Source: Microbacteriaceae bacterium
GTDB lineage: Bacteria; Actinomycetota; Actinomycetes; Actinomycetales; Microbacteriaceae
Direction of reading: 5' to 3'
Assembly (NCBI GenBank): GCA_947452355.1
Contig: CANGCU010000019.1
Location: 1 to 13,560, forward strand
DNA length: 13,560 bases
Part shown: positions 1-6,133 of the stretch, one piece after another
Layout: every line of letters begins with the position of its first letter
Numbering within the stretch: the first letter of the stretch is position 1
Program-made: the position numbers and the translations under genes
The notes under the pieces: generated by a model
Database searches by the model: none
The model's input: only the letters and a program-made list of their open reading frames with translations
Told to the model about the DNA's origin: nothing

Positions 1-864
<864 letters not shown>

Positions 865-867
865 TCA

Positions 868-894
868 TTGGCACTCGCGGTATGCGAGTGCTAA
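868..894 (-). promoter_or_regulatory. CIRCE operator 1 (HrcA binding site), proximal to groEL
   Basis: The inverted repeat TTGGCACTC-N9-GAGTGCTAA matches the HrcA/CIRCE consensus TTAGCACTC-N9-GAGTGCTAA with one mismatch. Its near edge lies 36 bp from the groEL start codon. It falls at or just after the likely transcription start, so it may act both as DNA operator and as part of the mRNA leader. Confidence 0.95.
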
Positions 895-899
895 CTACC

Positions 900-928
900 A
901 GTTTGGCACTCTCAGGTTGAGAGTGCAA
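900..928 (-). promoter_or_regulatory. Candidate groEL promoter embedded in CIRCE 2
   Basis: On the minus strand TTGCAC (928-923) is followed after 17 bases by CAAACT (905-900). The -35 is good and the -10 is weak. The predicted start, near 892-893, would put CIRCE 2 over the promoter core and CIRCE 1 over the first transcribed bases. An alternative -10 is TAGTTA (897-892). This is inferred from spacing only. Confidence 0.45.
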
Positions 929-929
929 A
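903..929 (-). promoter_or_regulatory. CIRCE operator 2 (HrcA binding site), promoter-overlapping
   Basis: A second inverted repeat, TTGGCACTC-N9-GAGTGCAAA, also fits the CIRCE pattern; the left arm has one mismatch and the right arm has one mismatch (CAAA for CTAA). Its centre is 35 bp from the centre of the first copy. It spans the candidate groEL -35/-10 region. Confidence 0.93.
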
Positions 930-944
930 TTGGTTGTGGAGAGA

Positions 945-2000
945 CTATCGACGGAACTTTTGGAAATATCCCGTTGTGTTGGGAACCAATTCGATCCAGG
1001 TTCGCCCGGGCGCCAGTGTGACCACGTCGCCACTGGCCAGCTTGTACACAGTCATCGAAGTGCGCTTCGATTTCGACCAACGCGCCTTCACTGTTTGTCC
1101 GCCGGTTGAAATCCACGCGACACCCTTGCCGACGACGTGAGCGCGCGGGACGTAGCCGTATTCGCTGGATTCGTCGACCATTTGCACAACGACGTTTGTC
1201 GCGGTGAGTTGCTTCTTGTGCTCGTCGGTATCTTTTGCACCGCCGGCTTGAAAGCGTCGGTACACACCGTCTCCGGCGTTGAATTTCCACGACGGCGAGT
1301 TGCCGCCAGAGAACGAGGTAACGAGCCGACCAGCCGGCTTGCCAACCGCGACGGCCGTCGGAACGGCTCCGCCCTGGGCAAACTCAAACGCGGGCGCGGG
1401 TGGAGCAAGTTTGGATTTGCTGTCAACCAGCTTGCTCGCGCGCACGAGAACGTTGTGCGGCGCAATCATCGAATCCGTTCGATAAATGTATTTCTCGGTT
1501 CCCGCAGAGCCATGGATCATGTTCTTGACGTTGGTGTGAATCATCATCATGACGAATCGGTACTGGCCACCCGAATACGCAATGAGGCCCTTGAACGGGG
1601 ACGCAATATCGGGATCCATGGGTCGAATCGAGCGAATCGGTCCAATCTTGGATGGGATGACGGAGTGCCACACGGCGAGGTACCGAGACAGTCCGCCTTC
1701 GACGAGTTCCTCGAACACAATGTCCGCTTGGTTCAGTCCGATCTGCGGACGAGCCTCCGGGTTGTTATCGATCTTGGCCATGAGCACGGGGTGCTCGAGT
1801 GACCCGGGGACAACCTCGGCGCCCGAGAGCGGCGCGTATTCGACCGGTGTCGGGGTCGGTGTGGGTGTCGGCGCAGCGCTCGGGGATGCGGACGGTTGTG
1901 CGCTCTGCCCTCCGACAACCGTCGGTAACACAATCGCCGCACACGCGGTGAGGGCAATGGCGATAACCACGCCGAGAGCAATAAGAAGATTCTTTTTCAC
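945..2000 (-). CDS. DUF3048 domain lipoprotein (YerB-like), function unknown
   Basis: This is a predicted secreted, membrane-anchored protein of 351 residues. The N-terminus has two lysines, a hydrophobic stretch and a lipobox LTAC (17-20), so Cys20 is the likely lipidated residue; the hydrophobic run after it (AAIVLP) leaves a plain membrane anchor possible. A low-complexity Pro-Thr/Ser/Ala linker (about 34-53, with TPTPTPTPT) leads to the DUF3048 N-terminal domain (about 55-200, with [21 protein letters not shown] and [11 protein letters not shown]) and the DUF3048 C-terminal domain (about 225-351). The family includes Bacillus YerB; no reaction is established. The GTG start at 2000 is chosen because an in-frame TAG lies just upstream; a Shine-Dalgarno-like AGGA sits about 10 bases before it. 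The gene follows the VirR-like gene by 24 bp and probably shares its transcript, which suggests an envelope role. The family call is firm; the function is not known. Confidence 0.93.
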   Translation of the reverse strand: MKKNLLIALGVVIAIALTACAAIVLPTVVGGQSAQPSASPSAAPTPTPTPTPVEYAPLSGAEVVPGSLEHPVLMAKIDNNPEARPQIGLNQADIVFEELVEGGLSRYLAVWHSVIPSKIGPIRSIRPMDPDIASPFKGLIAYSGGQYRFVMMMIHTNVKNMIHGSAGTEKYIYRTDSMIAPHNVLVRASKLVDSKSKLAPPAPAFEFAQGGAVPTAVAVGKPAGRLVTSFSGGNSPSWKFNAGDGVYRRFQAGGAKDTDEHKKQLTATNVVVQMVDESSEYGYVPRAHVVGKGVAWISTGGQTVKARWSKSKRTSMTVYKLASGDVVTLAPGRTWIELVPNTTGYFQKFRR

Positions 2001-2024
2001 GGCGAAGGTTTCCTATCGATTGGT

Positions 2025-2594
2025 TTACTGGACGAAGTCTTGACCGACGAGAACCGTGACTTTTGCCCCGGGGTACATGTCGGATTGTTTGACTCTGGTA
2101 ATTCCCAAGCTGTTCGCGATACTCGTCGCGAGCGGAAGGTCTTCGTCAAGGCCGTACACCACGACACTGACCTTGATTGTCGAATCGGCCGCATCGGCTG
2201 TTGACAGGTTCGGCCATCCCTGTGTGTCCAGCAGGCCCGAAACGTCTTCCGCGAGGGTCTCGGACGTCGTTCCGTTGAGAACGGTGATGGTGATGTCCTT
2301 GATTTGCTGCTTGGTCAATGTCGCCGGGTCAACAACCGGAATGTCGGGAGTCGGGGTTGGGGTCGGGGTTGGCGTCGCAGTTAGTCCAAGGGCAGGAATG
2401 TCGATTTGTTGCAGGTTACGGGCGTCGAGCACCGCGACACCTGCGAGCGCCGCGAGAATAATCGCGACGGTGGCACCAGCAGAAATCAGCAACTTCACCC
2501 ACCAGGCTCGACGGGTAATGCGCTGGCGGTGAGCGCCGACGCGAGCGGGTTGATCCGCTTTGTTGTCGAATCGATCCTTGGGGTACTTGGTCAC
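2025..2594 (-). CDS. VirR-like membrane protein with a LytR C-terminal (LytR_C) domain
   Basis: This 189-residue protein has a basic cytoplasmic N-terminus (MTKYPKDRFDNK, then GAHRQRITRRAWW), one transmembrane helix (about 31-56), a Thr-Pro linker (71-83) and an external LytR_C domain (about 100-187, with ITITVLNGTT, LAEDVSGLLDTQGW and VLVGQDF). It has no LytR-CpsA-Psr catalytic domain, so it is not itself a cell-wall glycopolymer ligase. Small LytR_C proteins of this plan include mycobacterial VirR (Rv0431), linked to envelope integrity and vesicle release. In mycobacteria the gene follows a DUF3263 gene, and here too a DUF3263 domain lies immediately upstream. The start is GTG at 2594, since no earlier in-frame start fits; no clear Shine-Dalgarno precedes it. 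It lies 21 bp after the fusion gene and is probably cotranscribed with it and the DUF3048 lipoprotein gene. The domain call is strong and the VirR analogy is inferred. Confidence 0.92.
   Translation of the reverse strand: MTKYPKDRFDNKADQPARVGAHRQRITRRAWWVKLLISAGATVAIILAALAGVAVLDARNLQQIDIPALGLTATPTPTPTPTPDIPVVDPATLTKQQIKDITITVLNGTTSETLAEDVSGLLDTQGWPNLSTADAADSTIKVSVVVYGLDEDLPLATSIANSLGITRVKQSDMYPGAKVTVLVGQDFVQ
2346..2368 (+). other. G-quadruplex-forming motif inside the Thr-Pro linker codons of the VirR-like gene
   Basis: On the plus strand, the template strand for this gene, GGG (2346-2348) is followed by three GGGG runs (2353-2356, 2359-2362, 2365-2368) with loops of 4, 2 and 2 bases. This meets the classic four-run G-quadruplex pattern. 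It arises from alternating Thr (ACC/ACG) and Pro (CCC/CCG/CCA) codons and is also a short tandem repeat. Confidence 0.6.
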
Positions 2595-2615
2595 GCTGTC
2601 GTCACATCCGTCTCG

Positions 2616-3827
2616 TTATCGTCTGGTCGTTGTTTCGGTCAAGTCGACAAAACTTCGGACCACTATCGGGTCGTATCGCCTCGCGGCATCAGACTCCATT
2701 ATCGCGTAAAGACGCTGGTAGTAACGCACGAGTGGAATGTTCCATGCGGATCGCACGAGCGACTCCTTCGAACGGGTTGGCCCCCAGTGAATCCTCTCGA
2801 ATTCGATCAGGTCGAGGTCGGCCGGCGACAGTCCCGATGGGTCGTACACGGTGACCTGTCGCCCCAGTGGGTCGACCGACGCGATTGGGTCGCCGTCGAG
2901 ACTCAAGAGGAAGTCGCCGTCCATGCCGGATTTGTCAGCGGCCTCTCCGATTCGGGAAATGACCCGCCGTCCGTCGAGCGAAATCCAGCGCACGTGTGCT
3001 CGTCGGCAATATTTTTCAAATTTGTGCCGTTCGGCCGGGTCGAGATAGACAAGCACGGCGGGCGACCAGATGACGATGGTCGCACCCGGTGCCGACTTTC
3101 GCGCGCGGGCGACAGCCGCTCGGACCTCGGCGACTGCGTCCCCCGCGGTGATCAGGGGTGGCGATTCCGCGACGATGCCCGATGCCGCCCGAACAATGTC
3201 CAGCCGCTCGTGCTGTTCCGGCCACACGAGCGCTTCAAGCCATTCGCGATCGTCCGGGTTTCGAACGTCCAACGGGTTGAGATCGATTCCCTCGCGATAC
3301 TCAATCACCGGCCGCCTCGGCGGGCTGGCACTCCAACCCGCGATGTCTGCGCCGAGCGTCACAGTCGACGGTCCGTCAGCTGGGTCCGACGCGATTGCTC
3401 GACCCGGCGCCTGCCACCGGTAGGAATAACGATCGGGGAACATCGTCAGTCCGGCCGACGCACCGACTTCGATGAGCGCAATCGGTCCTCGAATTCGCTG
3501 CAGCGCGACGAGAAGTGGAGTACACCGTCGTGGGTCATTCGTTTGTGTCGACCTGCTCAGAGTGAGTTTCTGGATGGACGGCCACAGCGCGAGAAGATCA
3601 ATGCGGGCTGTCTCGAACGGTCGAAGTGGGACACCGGCGACCCGGGCGCAGGTCAGAACGAGAACGGGTTGGCGTTTCGGTCGTGGAAGTTTGTCGATGA
3701 GCGCGAGGATTTCCGGATCGTCGGCAATCCCGAGAGCCCAGTCGCGATAACGGGGAGACTCGGCGCCCTCGGCGTTCGCGAACCGGCGAAACCAGTCGGC
3801 GGTCGTTTCCCGCTCGCTGTTCGCCAT
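2616..3827 (-). CDS. DUF2332 protein fused to a C-terminal DUF3263 domain
   Basis: This 403-residue cytoplasmic protein has no signal peptide or membrane segment. Residues 1 to about 328 match DUF2332, an actinobacterial family of unknown function: WFRRFA near 12-17, IEVGASAGL at 119-127 (resembling motif I of SAM-dependent methyltransferases), GIDLNPLDV at 180-188, VIWSPAVLVYLDP at 252-264, and the typical family end SLDGDPIASVDPLG. Residues about 329-403 are a DUF3263 domain: GLSPADLDLIEFERIHW, then SKE, VRYYQRLYAIM and YDPIVVR. DUF3263 is normally a separate small protein encoded next to the LytR_C/VirR gene. The frame is open throughout, so this is a fusion unless the internal GTG at 2849-2847 also starts a free DUF3263 protein of 77 residues. 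The start ATG 3827 (MANSERETTADWF) is preferred over upstream ATGs at 3851 and beyond because the protein similarity begins there. Both functions are unknown; DUF3263 looks helical and possibly DNA-binding (inference). Confidence 0.88.
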   Translation of the reverse strand: MANSERETTADWFRRFANAEGAESPRYRDWALGIADDPEILALIDKLPRPKRQPVLVLTCARVAGVPLRPFETARIDLLALWPSIQKLTLSRSTQTNDPRRCTPLLVALQRIRGPIALIEVGASAGLTMFPDRYSYRWQAPGRAIASDPADGPSTVTLGADIAGWSASPPRRPVIEYREGIDLNPLDVRNPDDREWLEALVWPEQHERLDIVRAASGIVAESPPLITAGDAVAEVRAAVARARKSAPGATIVIWSPAVLVYLDPAERHKFEKYCRRAHVRWISLDGRRVISRIGEAADKSGMDGDFLLSLDGDPIASVDPLGRQVTVYDPSGLSPADLDLIEFERIHWGPTRSKESLVRSAWNIPLVRYYQRLYAIMESDAARRYDPIVVRSFVDLTETTTRR

Positions 3828-3849
3828 GTTTCCGAGTTTAATGGTGGGC
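3828..3849. promoter_or_regulatory. Divergent bidirectional promoter core between the DUF2332-DUF3263 gene and msrB, likely giving leaderless mRNAs
   Basis: Only 22 bp separate the two divergent start codons. On the plus strand TTTAAT (3837-3842) ends 7 bases before msrB ATG at 3850. On the minus strand TAAACT (3840-3835) ends 7 bases before ATG at 3827. Both -10-like hexamers share 3837-3840, and each would place the transcription start on the ATG itself. No Shine-Dalgarno is convincing on either side. No good -35 is seen. This is inferred from spacing. Confidence 0.5.
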
Positions 3850-4254
3850 ATGACGGAAAATCCCAGCGAGCGAACCGACGCCGAATGGCGCGAGGCTTTG
3901 ACCCCCGAACAATTCCACGTCCTGCGCGAGGCCGGCACCGAACGTCCGTGGACGGGTGAGCTGTTGGAAGAGGACCGAGCCGGTCTTTACACCTGCGGCG
4001 GGTGTGGTGCTGAACTGTTTGTTGCCGGAACCAAATTCGACAGCCACTGTGGTTGGCCCTCGTTTTACGAGACGATCAACCCCGACGCGGTGGTCTTGCT
4101 CGAGGACAACACTCTCGGGCAAACGCGAACCGAGGTGCGGTGCGCGTCCTGCAACGGCCACCTCGGACACGTCTTCCCGGACGGATTCGGGACGCCGACG
4201 GGCCTGCGCTATTGCATGAACTCGATTGCACTGAAGTTCACGCCCGAAAAATAA
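3850..4254 (+). CDS. msrB: Peptide-methionine (R)-S-oxide reductase MsrB
   Basis: MsrB reduces methionine-R-sulfoxide in oxidised proteins back to methionine in the cytoplasm and is recycled by thioredoxin. The 134-residue product is of normal family length. Visible motifs are two zinc-binding CxxC pairs (CGGC and CASC), the SHCGWPSF block with the recycling-type cysteine, HLGHVFPDG, and the catalytic RYCMNS near the C-terminus. The start ATG at 3850 (MTENPSERT) fits the family; ATG at 3841 would add three residues (MVG). There is no useful Shine-Dalgarno, but a -10-like hexamer lies 7 bases upstream, so a leaderless mRNA is plausible. The gene is divergent from the DUF2332-DUF3263 gene and convergent with the tRNA gene, whose 3' end is only 4 bp past the msrB stop. 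It appears to be a single-gene unit. Confidence 0.97.
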   Translation: MTENPSERTDAEWREALTPEQFHVLREAGTERPWTGELLEEDRAGLYTCGGCGAELFVAGTKFDSHCGWPSFYETINPDAVVLLEDNTLGQTRTEVRCASCNGHLGHVFPDGFGTPTGLRYCMNSIALKFTPEK

Positions 4255-4256
4255 AA
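4247..4256 (-). terminator. Possible tRNA-Thr terminator tract overlapping the msrB stop region
   Basis: Two bases after the discriminator base, the minus strand reads TTTTATTTTT. This U-rich tract follows the stable T arm and a short CCTC/GAGG stem, so it could end tRNA transcription. The matching plus-strand A-rich bases encode the msrB C-terminus and stop codon. No classic GC-rich hairpin directly adjoins the tract, so the call is tentative. Confidence 0.35.
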
Positions 4257-4258
4257 CG

Positions 4259-4330
4259 AGCCTCGAGTGAGGATTGAACTCACGACCCCTTCATTACGAG
4301 TGAAGTGCTCTACCACTGAGCTATCGAGGC
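4259..4330 (-). tRNA. tRNA-Thr (anticodon CGT)
   Basis: Read on the minus strand, the cloverleaf is complete. The acceptor stem pairs GCCTCGA (4330-4324) with TCGAGGC (4266-4260). The D arm is GCTC/GAGC with a loop containing GG. The anticodon arm CTTCA-CTCGTAA-TGAAG carries anticodon CGT, reading threonine codon ACG, and the T arm is GTGAG-TTCAATC-CTCAC. The discriminator base is T and CCA is not encoded, so it must be added enzymatically. A TAACCT hexamer (4359-4354) about 24 bases upstream may be its -10 element. Confidence 0.95.
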
Positions 4331-4379
4331 ATTGCCGTTGGGGCAACCGCACTAGGTTATCACGCGCGCGAGCACGGGA
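4331..4379. other. Short spacer between the holB end and tRNA-Thr
   Basis: These 49 bp contain a small inverted repeat TTGCC-GTTGG-GGCAA (4332-4346) and the likely tRNA promoter -10 TAACCT (minus, 4359-4354). The repeat lacks a following T-tract on the minus strand, so it is not a convincing terminator for the topA-tmk-holB mRNA. Confidence 0.4.
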
Positions 4380-5519
4380 TTAAGCAGTAGCGACTCCGCT
4401 GGCCTCGACGAATAACGCCTCGAGGGACAACAGTGGTGTGACGTTTCGTTCGATTCGCCCGCGAGCGACATCGATTGCGTCTAAGACCCGAACGGCGTGC
4501 GCGGCATCGTGTCGCGACAGCCACTGATCGATACCGTCGGCAAGTTCCGGATTGGTCAGCGGGACATCGCCACCCAAGGCGACGACGAGAATGTCGCGAT
4601 ACAGCGACTCGAGATCTGTCAGCACACGGTCGACACCGTCACGCAACGACCTCGTCGCACGTCGCTTTTGGTTCTCTTCGAGGTTTTTGACCTGTGGCCG
4701 TAGTCCAATCGGCACCGCCTCACCGGGCGCGAGTCCCAACGAGTGCAGAAACTCGGCGCGCTCTGATTCGTCGCGAGCCTCGGTGTACGCCGTTGCATCA
4801 TCGGTCGCCAGCGTCACGATCTCGGCGGCAGCCATCACCGCGGCGGACACGGCCTGGATTCCCAAGACAAGTTCGAGGCTGCGAGCACGCCGGTCGCGGG
4901 CCTCGGGCGACGTCGCGAGACGCCGCGCCATCCCGATGTGGCTCTGAGCGTGACGGGCGGATTGTTCGGCGATTGCGGGATCGACACCGTCGCGGGCAAC
5001 AATCATCGCTGCGATGTCAGCGATTGGCGGCACCCCGAGTCGAACGCTGCGGACTCGCGACCGAATGGTGGGGATGACATCCGCTTCGCTCGGTGCGCAA
5101 AGAATCCAGACAGTTCGGGCAGCTGGTTCTTCGAGCGCCTTGAGGAGCACGTTCGAGGTTCGTTCCGCCATGCGATCGGAATCTTCGATGATGATGATTC
5201 GCCACGGTGACGCCACGGGCGACCGATACGAGGTCTCCACCAGCTCACGGACGTCATCAATCGGAATGAGCACGCGATCGGTTGCGAGCACCGTGAGGTC
5301 GGGGTGTGTCAGACCACGGACCTGACGGTCGATCACGGTGGGGTCCTCGCCTGCCCCAAGAAGGTCGGCGGCGAACGCCCGCGCGACGAGCGATCGACCC
5401 GAACCGGCGGGTCCCGTAATGAGCCACGATTGCGTCAACGTGTCGGGGCTTGCGGCCGCGGCGCGCATCTGTGCGATGACGGTGTCGTGCCCGACGAGGT
5501 CATCCCACAGGGCGGTCAC
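4380..5519 (-). CDS. holB: DNA polymerase III subunit delta' (clamp-loader subunit)
   Basis: Delta' is the stator of the clamp loader that places the beta sliding clamp on primed DNA. The 379-residue product begins LWDDLVGHDTVIAQM and has a degenerate Walker A, GPAGSGRS (36-43, Arg for Lys), a Walker B-like IIIIEDSDRM (108-117), TSNVLLKALEEP (121-132) and the sensor/finger region TIRSRVRSV, followed by a helical collar domain (about 215-375). Two deviations stand out: the cysteine zinc module usually found between Walker A and Walker B is absent (the region reads GAGEDPTVIDRQVRGLTHPDL), and the SRC motif reads SRV although its arginine is kept. Loss of ATP binding is normal for delta'. The gene starts with GTG inside a GTGA overlap (5519-5516) with the tmk stop, a sign of translational coupling. 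It is the last gene of topA-tmk-holB. Confidence 0.93.
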   Translation of the reverse strand: MTALWDDLVGHDTVIAQMRAAAASPDTLTQSWLITGPAGSGRSLVARAFAADLLGAGEDPTVIDRQVRGLTHPDLTVLATDRVLIPIDDVRELVETSYRSPVASPWRIIIIEDSDRMAERTSNVLLKALEEPAARTVWILCAPSEADVIPTIRSRVRSVRLGVPPIADIAAMIVARDGVDPAIAEQSARHAQSHIGMARRLATSPEARDRRARSLELVLGIQAVSAAVMAAAEIVTLATDDATAYTEARDESERAEFLHSLGLAPGEAVPIGLRPQVKNLEENQKRRATRSLRDGVDRVLTDLESLYRDILVVALGGDVPLTNPELADGIDQWLSRHDAAHAVRVLDAIDVARGRIERNVTPLLSLEALFVEASGVATA

Positions 5520-6133
5520 GAGCGGGTACCGAGTCGCGCGATAATCGCGTCCCGAATCTCGAGGCGGTCGAGACTCGCGTCGACGACAATGAATCGGTCC
5601 GGTTCCGACGCCGCCATCGCCAGGTACGCGTCACGAACCCGAACGTGAAAATCCAACGCCTCTGATTCCAGTCGATCGAACCGTTTGTTGTCCGCGTCCA
5701 ATCGTTCGCGTCCAACCTTCGGGTCAAGGTCGAGAAGAACGGTGAGGTCGGGAACAAGGTTTTCGGTCGCCCACATGCTGACGTTGCGTACCTCGACAGG
5801 GTCGAGCACTCGACCTGCACCCTGGTAGGCCGCCGACGAGTCGAGGTAACGGTCTTGGATCACGACAGCACCGCGAGCGAGAGACGGTCGGACGATGGTT
5901 GCGACGTTGTGCGCACGGTCCGCCGCGTATAACAGTGCCTCGGCGCGCGCGGTGATATCGCCGCGAGAGTGAAGAACGATTTCCCGCAATTCCAACCCGA
6001 GGTCCGTTCCGCCCGGCTCGCGAGTGAACACCACCTCGCGCCCTTGCTCGGTGAACCATTCACCGAGAAGTGCCGCCTGTGTGCTTTTCCCTGTGCCGTC
6101 ACCGCCTTCAAGGGTGATGAACAGGCCGGTCAT
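5516..6133 (-). CDS. tmk: Thymidylate kinase (dTMP kinase)
   Basis: The enzyme phosphorylates dTMP to dTDP with ATP, on the path to dTTP for DNA synthesis. The 205-residue protein is of normal length. It shows the P-loop GGDGTGKS (10-17), TREPGGTDLG (37-46), the DRYLDSSAAYQG block (94-105) of the substrate site, and the LID segment around KRFDRLE (150-156). The LID has few basic residues, and the P-loop lacks the extra arginine of E. coli-type enzymes (GGDGTGKS rather than an Arg-bearing loop). The ATG start lies in an ATGA overlap (6133-6130) with the topA stop. The tmk stop overlaps the holB start, so all three genes are probably translated in a coupled way from one mRNA. Confidence 0.97.
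   Translation of the reverse strand: MTGLFITLEGGDGTGKSTQAALLGEWFTEQGREVVFTREPGGTDLGLELREIVLHSRGDITARAEALLYAADRAHNVATIVRPSLARGAVVIQDRYLDSSAAYQGAGRVLDPVEVRNVSMWATENLVPDLTVLLDLDPKVGRERLDADNKRFDRLESEALDFHVRVRDAYLAMAASEPDRFIVVDASLDRLEIRDAIIARLGTRS

Noticed and set aside
1137..1802. Plus-strand open frame of about 221 codons opposite the DUF3048 gene.
   Set aside because: It is His/Arg/Asn-rich shadow sequence with no domain; the opposite strand has lipobox, linker and both DUF3048 domains.
2346..2376. Short GC-rich tandem repeats considered as a CRISPR-like or other repeat array.
   Set aside because: The units are 6 bases, contiguous, in frame and encode a Thr-Pro linker; there are no spacers.
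2406..3959. Long plus-strand open frame (about 517 codons) opposite the VirR-like and DUF2332-DUF3263 genes.
   Set aside because: It is antisense to two genes with clear domain matches, its translation is Arg-rich with no recognisable domain, and long shadow frames are expected in GC-rich DNA.
4332..4346. Inverted repeat TTGCC/GGCAA considered as a terminator for the topA-tmk-holB mRNA.
   Set aside because: The stem is only 5 bp and no T-tract follows it on the minus strand.
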